Part shown: in pieces, positions 15,974 to 24,797 of the stretch
Numbering within the stretch: the first letter of the stretch is position 1
Layout of the letters: every line of letters starts with the position of its first letter
DNA from: Clostridiales bacterium
Lineage (GTDB): Bacteria > Bacillota > Dethiobacteria > Dethiobacterales > Dethiobacteraceae
Length of the DNA stretch: 64,000 nt
NCBI GenBank assembly: GCA_018335855.1
Contig: JAGXRM010000027.1
Span: forward strand, 62,001-126,000
Direction: 5' to 3'
The notes under the pieces: model-generated
The model's input: the letters and a program-made list of their open reading frames with translations, nothing else
What the model was told of the DNA's origin: nothing
Database searches by the model: none
Made by a program: the position numbers and the translations under genes

Positions 15974-16621
15974 CTATTTATCATTTGAGAACATCGGTCT
16001 CCGCTTCGTGACATATGTGGCTGCCGCCGCCCGGTTTGACAAATTAAGCTTGTCAAAAATCTTCGAAACATAATTACGTACTGTCTTCTCCGCCAAAAAA
16101 ACAGCTTCGGCAATTTCCTTATTTGTTTTCCCTTCAGCAATCAGCACCAGTATTTTTTTCTCTGTTTCCGAAAGCTTCGCCTCGTTTTGTTTCTCCGTAG
16201 CAATGGATTTCATCCGGCTAAGTACCTTGCCGGTAATATGGGGATCCAATAGGGATTCCCCTCGGGCCACCCGCTCAATAGCCTCAATCAGTTTGTTATT
16301 GTCTGTCTGCTTTAATACATATCCGGACGCTCCTGCCATAATTGAAGCGTAAATAGCTTCATCATCGGCATAGGACGTCAGCATAATCACCTTGACTTCC
16401 GGATTCTCAGCCATTAATTCCTGACACGCCTCAATGCCGTTCATACCCGGCATACGGATATCCATAACTACTACGTCTGGCTTATACGTTCCTGCCATTT
16501 CCAGAGCATCTTCGCCGCAAGCAGCTTCCCCAACGACGTTAAATTTATCATGAAGTTCAAGAAGCGCCTTTAGTCCCACCCGGACTACTGCATGATCGTC
16601 AACAATGAGCACCCGTATCAT
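15974..16621 (-). CDS. NarL/LuxR-family response regulator
   Basis: This 215-residue regulator has a receiver domain with the phospho-acceptor Asp in [10 protein letters not shown] (about residue 54), acidic pair DDHA near the start, and Thr/Lys in MLTSYAD and YVLKQTD. A LuxR-type HTH follows ([43 protein letters not shown]). It is co-encoded with the histidine kinase 18 bases upstream. Their position beside the cytochrome cluster suggests that this pair controls those genes, but no binding site was identified. Confidence 0.93.
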   Translation of the reverse strand: MIRVLIVDDHAVVRVGLKALLELHDKFNVVGEAACGEDALEMAGTYKPDVVVMDIRMPGMNGIEACQELMAENPEVKVIMLTSYADDEAIYASIMAGASGYVLKQTDNNKLIEAIERVARGESLLDPHITGKVLSRMKSIATEKQNEAKLSETEKKILVLIAEGKTNKEIAEAVFLAEKTVRNYVSKIFDKLNLSNRAAAATYVTKRRPMFSNDK

Positions 16622-16639
16622 TTAATCACCATCCTGAAC

Positions 16640-18115
16640 TTAATTTTGTTCTAATACCCTTTGGAAATACTCAGGATTATCAACAAACACGCCCCCGGCA
16701 TAACTGAGCTTTTTGTACGGAAGGGTAATTTCGTAATGAGTTCCCTGACCTGGTGCCGTATTAAATACGACTGTTCCCTGCAACATACCTACACGGTAAA
16801 ATATATTTTTCAATCCTTGCTTTTCGCCGCCCCGGGTTTCCGTTTTTAATGATTCCGGATTAAACCCGATTCCGTTGTCATCGATGCGAATGACAATATC
16901 CTGTTCTTTAAATAGCACCTTTACCTGTACTTCATCTGCCAGGGAATGTTTAGCGGCATTTGTTAACAACTCACGCAGCACTTGCAGCACATTATTTATT
17001 TGCATAATGTTCAATTCTCCGCACTGCTGCCCCTCAAAAATAAGCCCTATCTTTAACAATACACTTTCCCGGAATTCACGGATGAGTTGGCTGATTCCCT
17101 CTCTCAGTGAAACACACGAAAAGTCCTCCGGCTGCAGCTCCTGAATATAATCACGGATATCATGAATAACCTGGTTTAAGTCACTTTTGGCTAATACAAT
17201 CTGTTTCTTCGACTCATCCTGACGCTTCTCGGCAAGGATACTTGCCTGTTCCAGCTTCAAACCTACCCCGTAAATCGACTGAATAATACCGTCATGCAAT
17301 TCCCTGGCGAACCTTTCCCGCTCATTCATTAGTACTTGCTTCCGAAGTGCCTCCTCAAGCCGGCACTCCCGCTCCACTTCAAAGACATCCACAGTCCGGA
17401 GCACAAAATATGTGATAAATACCAAGAACCACGATCTGAAAAATATCACAGGCACACCCAAAGCTTCCAAGAATGTCTGCCTGTTTAGAATCTGCGCCGG
17501 CCAAAGCACAGGTTCATTAGCAACCATCCCGACAATAAACGCGCCAACAAAAAAAGTTATGGCCAAACCCCTCAGGTTATTTACCAAAGAAGGGATTTTA
17601 TACACTTCCACATCCCGGATCTGGGCCCAAAGCCCAATCGCCGCCAGCAGAAAACCGGGGAAAGCAAACATATATCTGGACAGGTTATCAGCAACAGCAA
17701 GATACAGTTGATTTTCACTAAAACCAAGCGTATATACAGCCATACCAATCCAGGTTAAGCTGATGACAGCTCCGACAATTTTAAGGAAACTGTACTTTTC
17801 ATTATAATCAGTAATCAAGCGGATACCCAACCAGAAAATAAACATAAAAGAAAACGCCTTAAACATCAACTCAGTACTTCGCATTGCAAACAGCATGGAG
17901 GGCGTAAGCTGCGCCTCTTTCACTCTCATAACAATAATCACCAGTTCATTAATCCCATGGGCAAATCCGTATCCTGCCAGTAGCCACATACTCTTGGCCA
18001 GTTTTAACTGGCTGTTCTTATTTACTTTCAGTACAATGGCAAACCCCAACAGAAAAAAAAGAATCGTGTAAATCACCAGCATGATCATCATATTACTGAG
18101 GAAGAATTGAAGCAT
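16640..18115 (-). CDS. Sensor histidine kinase with seven membrane segments (HisKA_3)
   Basis: The kinase has about 491 residues when started at the ATG at 18115, nine bases after GGGGAG; an ATG three codons earlier is too close to that site. Seven hydrophobic segments span about residues 8-245 with no clear periplasmic ligand domain, so it may sense membrane or redox state directly. A coiled linker leads to the HisKA_3 dimerisation motif ERFARELHDGIIQSIYG (the phospho-accepting His). A HATPase domain follows, with N-box ELLTNAAKHS and G-boxes RIDDNGIGFN and GLKNIFYRV. Kinases of this class signal to NarL-type regulators, here encoded next. Confidence 0.92.
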   Translation of the reverse strand: MLQFFLSNMMIMLVIYTILFFLLGFAIVLKVNKNSQLKLAKSMWLLAGYGFAHGINELVIIVMRVKEAQLTPSMLFAMRSTELMFKAFSFMFIFWLGIRLITDYNEKYSFLKIVGAVISLTWIGMAVYTLGFSENQLYLAVADNLSRYMFAFPGFLLAAIGLWAQIRDVEVYKIPSLVNNLRGLAITFFVGAFIVGMVANEPVLWPAQILNRQTFLEALGVPVIFFRSWFLVFITYFVLRTVDVFEVERECRLEEALRKQVLMNERERFARELHDGIIQSIYGVGLKLEQASILAEKRQDESKKQIVLAKSDLNQVIHDIRDYIQELQPEDFSCVSLREGISQLIREFRESVLLKIGLIFEGQQCGELNIMQINNVLQVLRELLTNAAKHSLADEVQVKVLFKEQDIVIRIDDNGIGFNPESLKTETRGGEKQGLKNIFYRVGMLQGTVVFNTAPGQGTHYEITLPYKKLSYAGGVFVDNPEYFQRVLEQN

Positions 18116-18158
18116 ATATTTCATCTCCCCACGGATTTAACATAATACATTCAACTTA

Positions 18159-18187
18159 ATAATATATGAAAATCGCATCATTCGCAA
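18159..18187 (-). promoter_or_regulatory. Promoter of the two-component operon
   Basis: TTGCGA (18182-18187), 17-base spacer, TATTAT (18159-18164) on the minus strand, about 40 bases before the kinase start. Confidence 0.5.
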
Positions 18188-18267
18188 TCTTTTGACAGCC
18201 CATATTTTTTCTCCATATTTTTCTGTTACATATCCCTAGCGGAAAATCGTCACCACAGATTTGTCCT

Positions 18268-18283
18268 TTGACAAGAGGCACAA
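18268..18283 (-). repeat. Intergenic heme-motif fragment, copy A
   Basis: This 16-base stretch is identical to part of the repeat at 21825-21855, and the match extends with two differences over about 22 bases. On the minus strand it reads as a truncated heme-binding motif (Cys-Ala-Ser-Cys-Gln). It lies just after the lipoprotein gene in the gap at 18125-18297, outside any gene. Confidence 0.6.
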
Positions 18284-18297
18284 ACGTTACTCACTCT

Positions 18298-18909
18298 TTA
18301 AAATTTTTCAAGTGCTTCTTGATGTGCCCTATAAAGCGTATTTAGTTGCTTTAATGCTTGCTCCTGTTGCTGTTCAGTAAGTGTCGCAAATAAATCAGGT
18401 GTGTTAAGTAATTCATCCTCAAAAGTAATCAAATTCTCCAGAATTTGAACCTTATCCTTATCCCCAAATTCAGAAATATTTCTTGAAATATACCATAGAT
18501 TTTTATGCTTTCTAACTATTTCAATACCAAATAAAGCAATTTCCTCTTTATTTCCAGCCGGAATCAGCCGTATATGGGCCACCACCGCCAAGGAATCGTT
18601 CTCAGAACCCGGCATCACATTAATAAGCCGTGCACTTTCCGTCCTTGTCGTTCTGATTATATCTTTAAATTCTTCCTCTGACAGCTCTAGCATAGAGGAA
18701 GCCGTCAACAGCGTATACGCCTCTTCAGCACGTCCACGGGAGATGAGTTCAAAAAAAGACAAGACGGTCGCCCGGGGGGAATCATGACGTATAACAATAC
18801 CCGTCTCTTTATCCACCCGTTGGCTAACGCTATTACTACCTCCACAACCGCCTGCAATACTTATAAAAATAATAATTCCCAAAATTAATATCTTACTTTT
18901 CAAGGCCAT
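18298..18909 (-). CDS. Lipoprotein with NTF2-like (DUF4878-type) domain
   Basis: This is a 203-residue exported lipoprotein. The signal peptide ends in the lipobox SIAGGC at about residue 22. The rest has the helix-rich start of an NTF2-like fold (ATVLSFFELISRGRAEEAYTLLT) and then strands (AHIRLIP, LWYISRNI), similar to DUF4878-type domains. Other family members bind small ligands or act as scaffolds; no catalytic residue is evident. It contains no heme motif. It follows the 12-heme cytochrome gene by 82 bases, so it may anchor or assist that protein at the outer face of the membrane. This is inference from position. Confidence 0.7.
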   Translation of the reverse strand: MALKSKILILGIIIFISIAGGCGGSNSVSQRVDKETGIVIRHDSPRATVLSFFELISRGRAEEAYTLLTASSMLELSEEEFKDIIRTTRTESARLINVMPGSENDSLAVVAHIRLIPAGNKEEIALFGIEIVRKHKNLWYISRNISEFGDKDKVQILENLITFEDELLNTPDLFATLTEQQQEQALKQLNTLYRAHQEALEKF

Positions 18910-18991
18910 CCCTCCCGCTACCCCCTGAGGGGTAGAAGCACACCGAGGGGTGTGCTTCTGGTTTGTTAATCACAGAATGATACTATGGCTA

Positions 18992-21679
18992 CTACTTCTT
19001 AGTTGCTGGGTGAGGAGCGTTTGCAACCGGTGATGACGGATTGTAAATGAGCCCGTCATAAGTTTCTCCATCTCCCAGGCGATCCCAGTTAAAGATATGG
19101 GTGCGCAGGTCGTAATTAATACCGGTCATTGTTGCATAGGGCATTGCCTTGCTGTAGTCCATACCACTGCCGTGGCATGCGCCACAGGTCTGCGCCACTG
19201 TCCGCTTCAGCGATGTGTTGTCCACAGCATTGTACTTGTGAGAATCGTGGCAGGTTGCGCAGCTTATGACTTTACCCTTCGCGGAACGAAGTCCGTCATT
19301 CGCTACGTCAAATGCACCCCAATTTGAAGAGGGAACACCAAGCAGTTCCTGCCACTGCATGCGGTGCTGCTGGCCGATCCAGCTGTTTGTGCGCAGGCTG
19401 CTCGTGTTGATCTCAACATAATCGGTGAGCTTATCGCCGGGTAACATAACCAGGGGAATTGGATCCTGACGGACGCCGCTGGGGTTGCCGGCGTTTAGAC
19501 CAAAGCTGTCAATGATTTTGTTGTTACGTGCATGACAGGCGCCGCAGAGGTCGTTCTGACGGTCAATTGTCAGGCGGGCCGGGTTTACGATGTTCTTTTT
19601 GGTCGGAGCCTGGGCGTGGTTTGCACCAGGTCCGTGGCACGCTTCGCAGGTAATACCGTAGTCGGCAATATGGTTCTTAACACCAGTGACCGGATCGATG
19701 GGTAATAATGTGGGTGCATCATTATAAGCATCCAGATCGAAGCCGGTGCTGTGGCAGCCAATGCAGTTCTGCTGCCAGACTTGTGATGCGGTGTGAGTAC
19801 CCCATGTGGGAGCGGTCCATGAACCATCAGGACCACGATTTCCAGTGTTATACTGGAAGTTAACAAAGAGAACGCCTTCCCTCTTGGCAACAGGAATTCC
19901 GGAAGTATCATATCCTTCATCAACCAGCTTCTGATAGCTAATGGCCGGACGAATCTTCCATTTGTCACCAAAGATAAAGTCAATATCATCTTTATCGATA
20001 TGCACGGAATTAGACACGTTAAGTGTCCCGCGACCTCCGGCGGCAGCTCCTTTGTTAGCATCCCAACCATCATAGAATGACTTGAAGGGTTCCGGGGAAT
20101 CGGGCTGGCCCCACTTGATATCGGGATCGTCAGCCGGACGAGCCTTCTTGGTGTGCAGATGGTCAAGCTGGGTTGCATACTTAGTGTGGCAGCTTGCACA
20201 GGTTGCACCGCCAACGTATTCAGCACTTAACACACCTGTAATCGGGTCACGGGTTGCGCTCAGTGCATCATAGACGCCGGGAGCCAGGTTTGTTTCTTCC
20301 TCGTAATTATGGGTGGATTCAACGTTGGCCCAGTAGCCGTCGTTGCCGTCGCCTTTCTTGTGACAGGCTTCGCAGGTACCCATGTTGGGCTTGCGCTTCA
20401 GGGCGGAGGAACCAGACAGTTCGGTAAGCATGTTTACTGTCCAGCCGTCCACGCCGGCATCTACCAATGTGGTTTCCCAGTAGTCTTTATCGGTACCGTG
20501 GGCCACGTGACAGGTGAGGCAGACAACGCCTCTGGTCAGGCCGGCACCGTTTTGAAACTTCAGGCCGCCAACATCATTGTACCAGTCAAACTCGACCCGG
20601 TGGCGGTAGGCCTTGGAGTAGGAACCGGTCAGTTCACTGCCGGCGTCTGCAATCTGAGCGTTGTAATCAGTGTGGCAGGCGCCGCAGAAATTGTTGATGC
20701 CGCGCTTGTAGGTGACAGATTCTTCTGCTGCCAAATAGTTTTCGATTTGCATGGAAACACGCAGGGATGGGACGAAATCAGCGGTAACTGCGCCTGCCGG
20801 AGCCTCATTAAAACGAATGTAGCTCACGCCGGTGCTGCTATCCACAGTGAAGCCGCCGTATTGCCGGACTCCGCCCACGTAAATCTTCAGGTCCTGGGAA
20901 TAGGGATACCCTTTGATCATGGTGTAGATGTCGTCACCGTTATAAACGGCGTAGGTTACGCTGTCAATCCCAGTCGCAACGGCACCTACAACTTTATTCT
21001 GCTTCTGGACGCCATTGGGATCCGGATGCAGAATGCGGGCGTTGCCGCCCTGGCCGTGCGGGCTGTGACAGCTGCTGCAGCTGAACTCGCCGGTCCAGGT
21101 GCCGAAATCATCGGCTCCGTTTTTCAGCGCGCCGCCGGGAGCGGCATAGATGTTCAGAGCACCTGTGACATTATGATTGGACAGGGATGTTGCCGCGGCA
21201 TTCTGGCCGACCATGAGGCCGAACTTACCGCCGCTGGTAGCTTCCCCTGCCGGGTTAAGTCCTTGGACAACGTTATAGGTGGTTGTTACCGTACCGTCGT
21301 GACAGGCCATGCAGGTCTCATAAATCGAGTACCACTGCAATAGGGCCGCGCCGACGGCGCTGTGGGTGGCATGACAAGAGGCACAAGCGTCGGTATTCTT
21401 GCTGTAGTTGGTGTGAATCCGGTAGCTTGCCGGATCAGCCGCATTCGGCAGATAAATGCCGGTGGGATAAAGGTTGGCATCTTCGCTGAATACAGCGGGA
21501 GTGCCTAAGTATTCGTAACCATCGGTGTAGTCATTCTCCATATCAATGCGGACCTGTTCGGCCATCGCCAGACCGGAGAAAGCTGCCAACACGATGAGGG
21601 CCACGAGTAAAACCAAGCTAAATCTCCTCATAATGGGTCTCTCCTTTTGTGTTCTTATTTTGTTGGTTTTCTTTGCCAT
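18992..21679 (-). CDS. Exported 12-heme c-type cytochrome (cytochrome c554-like motifs)
   Basis: This 895-residue protein carries twelve CxxCH motifs, spread from residue about 100 to near the C-terminus, and would carry electrons outside the membrane. It has a signal peptide (MRRFSLVLLVALIVLAAFSGLAMA) starting at residue 17. The inner ATG at 21631 has its own AAGGAG site and gives a canonical signal peptide; the ATG at 21679 also has AAAGGAGG, so either start is possible. The segment CIGCHSTGFDL...GITCEACHGPGANH resembles cytochrome c554/c'-type proteins. Beta-rich spacers of about 100 residues separate some heme pairs. There is no visible sortase signal or SLH domain. It follows the 7-heme cytochrome gene. 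Confidence 0.93.
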   Translation of the reverse strand: MAKKTNKIRTQKERPIMRRFSLVLLVALIVLAAFSGLAMAEQVRIDMENDYTDGYEYLGTPAVFSEDANLYPTGIYLPNAADPASYRIHTNYSKNTDACASCHATHSAVGAALLQWYSIYETCMACHDGTVTTTYNVVQGLNPAGEATSGGKFGLMVGQNAAATSLSNHNVTGALNIYAAPGGALKNGADDFGTWTGEFSCSSCHSPHGQGGNARILHPDPNGVQKQNKVVGAVATGIDSVTYAVYNGDDIYTMIKGYPYSQDLKIYVGGVRQYGGFTVDSSTGVSYIRFNEAPAGAVTADFVPSLRVSMQIENYLAAEESVTYKRGINNFCGACHTDYNAQIADAGSELTGSYSKAYRHRVEFDWYNDVGGLKFQNGAGLTRGVVCLTCHVAHGTDKDYWETTLVDAGVDGWTVNMLTELSGSSALKRKPNMGTCEACHKKGDGNDGYWANVESTHNYEEETNLAPGVYDALSATRDPITGVLSAEYVGGATCASCHTKYATQLDHLHTKKARPADDPDIKWGQPDSPEPFKSFYDGWDANKGAAAGGRGTLNVSNSVHIDKDDIDFIFGDKWKIRPAISYQKLVDEGYDTSGIPVAKREGVLFVNFQYNTGNRGPDGSWTAPTWGTHTASQVWQQNCIGCHSTGFDLDAYNDAPTLLPIDPVTGVKNHIADYGITCEACHGPGANHAQAPTKKNIVNPARLTIDRQNDLCGACHARNNKIIDSFGLNAGNPSGVRQDPIPLVMLPGDKLTDYVEINTSSLRTNSWIGQQHRMQWQELLGVPSSNWGAFDVANDGLRSAKGKVISCATCHDSHKYNAVDNTSLKRTVAQTCGACHGSGMDYSKAMPYATMTGINYDLRTHIFNWDRLGDGETYDGLIYNPSSPVANAPHPATKK
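21372..21402 (-). repeat. Heme-motif repeat, copy inside the 12-heme cytochrome gene
   Basis: This 31-base stretch encodes part of the first CxxCH motif (Asn-Thr-Asp-Ala-Cys-Ala-Ser-Cys-His) and is identical to the intergenic sequence at 21825-21855. Confidence 0.85.
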
Positions 21680-21824
21680 TCCTATGCACCTCCTTTCTCT
21701 GGCAAAATGGTAACGGCCTTACGGCCGGAAAACCCTGGAATGTCCTGCGGATTGGTTGACAATTGTCCCCGCTTCCGCTACACTATTGATAAATCCGGGG
21801 AATAAAGAGATTAGACGTTGCTTT

Positions 21825-21855
21825 TGACAAGAGGCACAAGCGTCGGTATTCTTGC
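21825..21855 (-). repeat. Heme-motif repeat, intergenic copy B
   Basis: A 31-base exact copy of 21372-21402 lies in the leader of the 12-heme gene, 24 bases past the end of the 7-heme gene. On the minus strand the frame continues as Cys-Gln instead of Cys-His, so it is not a usable heme site. Shorter copy A lies at 18268-18283, on the other side of the lipoprotein/12-heme gene pair. Confidence 0.85.
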
Positions 21856-21878
21856 CCCCCGGATTTTTATGCTTAGTA

Positions 21879-23051
21879 TTAATCAAACGTTATACTGATA
21901 CTTTTTGTAAGACCTTCGCATACCGCTTCCACCGTTACAGTTTCGGAACCCTGAAGCCAGACTAATGCTTTTCCGTCAACGCCGGTTTGCACCGGTTCCC
22001 CCGGTGTCAGTTGTATGCTAAGAGATGAATCCCTGTATAATGTGCCGGAACCGTAAACTACCGCAAAGACCACATCCCGCTCCGACAGCGGTGTCACGTC
22101 TCCGGTAAAGGCAAATGCCTCTATTTCTGCGTCGTCATTTACATACGTGCTTACCAGGAGCAGTTTAGGCACACAGGGTGCGTGGATTCCCTCCAGGAAG
22201 TTATTTCCCGGTGTCCTGCTGTGACAGTCGCTACAGTAGCGACTGGGTTCAGTCTCGTAATGATTTTCCACACCGGCCGGCAGGTTCTGCACAGACACTC
22301 CCAAGATAGTAATTCCGTAGCTGTGGCATGTGAGGCAAAACTGCCTCTGCTCATATTTGTAGTTTATATCCTCAACGGGGCGCGTATAGAAAACCGCGTT
22401 GTTAATAATCTCATCGTCCATGACTCCCAGATACTCTTTAATTAATGCGGCATTTTCCGAGGCGTGCGGTGAATGGCAGTGGGAACAGGACAATTTCCAG
22501 CCGGAAGGTTTTAACCCGCCGGAACTTTTCAGAAAATGGCCGCCATCCACGCCTTCTGCAGTACCCGTATAGAAAGTATTTATATCGGCGGCATTTTCAT
22601 AGCCGGACCCGGTACTGTGACAGTCAAGACACTGCGTGTAGCCGCCAAGCGGGTATTCGCCGTAAACATCGTTATCAACTGTCTCCAGGGTATACTGTTC
22701 TTGGAGTAAAGGACGGTAGTTATACGGAGGATGCACCAGATGGCATGTATTGCATGACAAATTCTCATCGGCGAAATAATGAACCGATTCGCCCTGATAT
22801 TTCACCATTGATGCACGCGTACCGTCGTGACATACCAGGCAGGTTTCCTCAACAGTGGATTCTGTCATGAGACGTATACCGGTTCCCCTGTGAGGAGAAT
22901 GGCAGTTCCGACAGGAATCCTGATTTTTATTAAAATCATGTGGTATGGCTGGTATGCTGGCATACACAGTAACGTAAAAGAACAGAAGCGTAAGCACGAA
23001 TATCATGGCTGTCAAAGAAATAAACGGACTTTTGTCGGTTTGCTTACGCAA
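21879..23051 (-). CDS. Exported 7-heme c-type cytochrome
   Basis: The 390-residue protein has an N-terminal signal or anchor (about residues 12-32) and seven CxxCH motifs between about residues 46 and 280. The first (CRNCHSPHRGTG) and the fifth (CSHCHSPHASEN) are of the doubled-CxxCH type. The C-terminal about 100 residues contain no heme and look beta-rich (DAEIEAFAFTGDVTPLSERDVVFAVVYGSGTLY), like an immunoglobulin-type domain. It may dock to a partner or the cell wall. It lies between the NHL gene (26 bases upstream) and the 12-heme gene, and is an obvious middle carrier in an outward electron chain. Confidence 0.92.
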   Translation of the reverse strand: MRKQTDKSPFISLTAMIFVLTLLFFYVTVYASIPAIPHDFNKNQDSCRNCHSPHRGTGIRLMTESTVEETCLVCHDGTRASMVKYQGESVHYFADENLSCNTCHLVHPPYNYRPLLQEQYTLETVDNDVYGEYPLGGYTQCLDCHSTGSGYENAADINTFYTGTAEGVDGGHFLKSSGGLKPSGWKLSCSHCHSPHASENAALIKEYLGVMDDEIINNAVFYTRPVEDINYKYEQRQFCLTCHSYGITILGVSVQNLPAGVENHYETEPSRYCSDCHSRTPGNNFLEGIHAPCVPKLLLVSTYVNDDAEIEAFAFTGDVTPLSERDVVFAVVYGSGTLYRDSSLSIQLTPGEPVQTGVDGKALVWLQGSETVTVEAVCEGLTKSISITFD

Positions 23052-23077
23052 TTATTACACCCCTTAAGCACCTCTTC

Positions 23078-24067
23078 CTAACGGTATACGTTGACTCTGC
23101 GATTGCTTGTGTCAGTAACGTATATGCGACCCTGATTGTCTATGAAGAGGCCGTTTGGCAGATAAAACTGGCCCGGTCCCTGGCCCATGCCTCCTACAAC
23201 ATACTGGAGTTCTCCTTGTTCATTCATGGCAAGCAATTCATGGGTCAGGTTGTTGACCAAATAGATGACTCCCTGAGGATCCATGGCCAAGCCCCTGGGA
23301 TTAATAAACTGCTTATTTTTGGAGACCCCACTGATATGCCCAATGTATGTCCCCAGTTTGTTAAAGAACTGAATACGGTCGTTTCCGGTATCGCTGACGA
23401 TTACATACTGTCTGCTTACGGTGACAGCATTGGGAGAGCGGAACTGCCCCGGCTCTGTACCTTCGGAACCAAATTCCAGAATCTTCTCCCCCGACTCATC
23501 AAAGACTGAAATTTTGTGCAAGCCAACATCTGCCACATAAATTCTTCCATCATCAGCAAACAGACCGGCTGGACTGCCAAAATCCAACGACGTGCCAAAG
23601 TAGTGCAGGAAATCCCCGTTTGGCGTAAAGACCGAAACATTGTTGTTATACATATCCGCAACGAGAATGCGTCCGTCACTGTCTGTGGCTACACCGTAGG
23701 GAAAGCGGAACTGCCCCGGACTCCTTCCGTTTGAACCAAAAGATAACAAGTGGTTCCCGTTATAATCATAAACCTGTACCCTGGAGTTTCCGGTATCCGC
23801 AACATAAACCCGGTTTCCCGAAACCGTTACAGCCATGGGCTTAGCCATCATCTCATCTGCATTCGGTCCGTAAATAGAGTACAGAAACTGTGGCATTGAT
23901 GTCCCCGGTAAAAATTGCTGTGTCAGGCGCAAAGGATCTCTATTCATTAAATATAAGATTAAGAACAGTATAACCAATGCTATTGTTAGGCCGATTTGTG
24001 CGCGTCTCAGCTTTTCCCTGTCAAAATCGCTAAATGTCCGGCCAAGCCTTCCTGCAAACTCACTCAT
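23078..24067 (-). CDS. Membrane-anchored NHL-repeat beta-propeller protein
   Basis: This 329-residue protein has a short cytoplasmic basic segment, one transmembrane helix (about residues 26-43), and then six NHL-type repeats. These show the recurring pattern GQFxxPxGVAxDxxGRIxVADxxNxRVxVF. The repeats would fold into a single beta-propeller outside the cell. NHL propellers are common protein-binding scaffolds and are found in other cytochrome clusters of anaerobes. It contains no heme motif. Its place between the TPR and 7-heme genes, with 12 and 26 base gaps, suggests a structural role in assembling the cytochrome complex; this is inference. Confidence 0.88.
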   Translation of the reverse strand: MSEFAGRLGRTFSDFDREKLRRAQIGLTIALVILFLILYLMNRDPLRLTQQFLPGTSMPQFLYSIYGPNADEMMAKPMAVTVSGNRVYVADTGNSRVQVYDYNGNHLLSFGSNGRSPGQFRFPYGVATDSDGRILVADMYNNNVSVFTPNGDFLHYFGTSLDFGSPAGLFADDGRIYVADVGLHKISVFDESGEKILEFGSEGTEPGQFRSPNAVTVSRQYVIVSDTGNDRIQFFNKLGTYIGHISGVSKNKQFINPRGLAMDPQGVIYLVNNLTHELLAMNEQGELQYVVGGMGQGPGQFYLPNGLFIDNQGRIYVTDTSNRRVNVYR

Positions 24068-24079
24068 GATTTTTCCCCC

Positions 24080-24775
24080 TTAATTTGTCGCGCGCAACCG
24101 ACTGATAGCGTCTTTTACTGCTTCATTATTTGGATCAAAACCCAAGGCGGCCTGATACCGGATTAGCGCCTCATTGTTCTTCCCCTGCGCTTCATAAACC
24201 TCACCCAGACTCAACAAAATTTCAATGGCACCCGGCCGTAGGCTGTAGGCTATTTCCAGCGACTCTGCAGCCTTTTCGAGTTGTCCGTTTTTATAAAACG
24301 CGATGCCCAAGTTCATGCGTGTCGCATAGTCACGTGGCGAAAGGGTCGTTGCATGCTGAAAAGAACGGATTGCCAGTTCATACTTTTCAACCTGAAGATA
24401 AGTCAGCCCGCGGTTATAATAAGCGGGAAAATGCTTTTCATCCAGTTGGGCAGCTTTATCATAGTTGGTAAGGGCCTGGTTGTAATCCCCCATTTGGAAA
24501 TACGCCCAACCCAGTGCTACTAAGTTTTCCACATTGTCCGGGTCAGCCGTAACCCTTTGCTTGAGCGCTTCGAACTGCTGCATATAAAACGGGTCGGCAT
24601 TAAATCTCTCCCAAAAAAATAATTTACCGATCCCCCAGCCAATGCTAGAAACAACCAGTGCGGTAACAATTAGTATCGTCCATGCGTATAACGGTGCAAC
24701 CTTTTCCTTGTTACGGTTTTTCTTTACTTCTCCAGCATAAAAATCCATTGCTGTCTGATGTACGTTTTCAGTCAT
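24080..24775 (-). CDS. Membrane-anchored TPR protein
   Basis: A 231-residue protein with one transmembrane helix (about residues 30-52) and four or five tetratricopeptide repeats (about 85-225) with the usual LGWAYFQMGDYNQALTNYDKAAQLD pattern. The TPR array would lie outside the membrane. NrfG/CcmH-type TPR proteins help deliver apocytochrome c to heme lyase, so a role in maturation or assembly of the neighbouring multiheme cytochromes is plausible but not proven by sequence alone. It lies between the NapC-like gene (22 bases upstream) and the NHL gene (12 bases downstream). Confidence 0.88.
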   Translation of the reverse strand: MTENVHQTAMDFYAGEVKKNRNKEKVAPLYAWTILIVTALVVSSIGWGIGKLFFWERFNADPFYMQQFEALKQRVTADPDNVENLVALGWAYFQMGDYNQALTNYDKAAQLDEKHFPAYYNRGLTYLQVEKYELAIRSFQHATTLSPRDYATRMNLGIAFYKNGQLEKAAESLEIAYSLRPGAIEILLSLGEVYEAQGKNNEALIRYQAALGFDPNNEAVKDAISRLRATN

Positions 24776-24797
24776 TTGTGTTTACCCCCGGCAGTTT

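Noticed and set aside
20309-21343. Long open frame of 344 codons on the plus strand inside the 12-heme cytochrome gene
   Set aside because: It is the antisense of a gene with twelve clear heme motifs, has no ribosome binding site of note and a low-complexity Val/Ala/Gly composition typical of shadow frames.
21680-21878. Cyclic-dinucleotide (GEMM) riboswitch ahead of the 12-heme gene
   Set aside because: A CGGCC-GTAA-GGCCG tetraloop hairpin is present, but the GEMM core sequences and the receptor helix are not.
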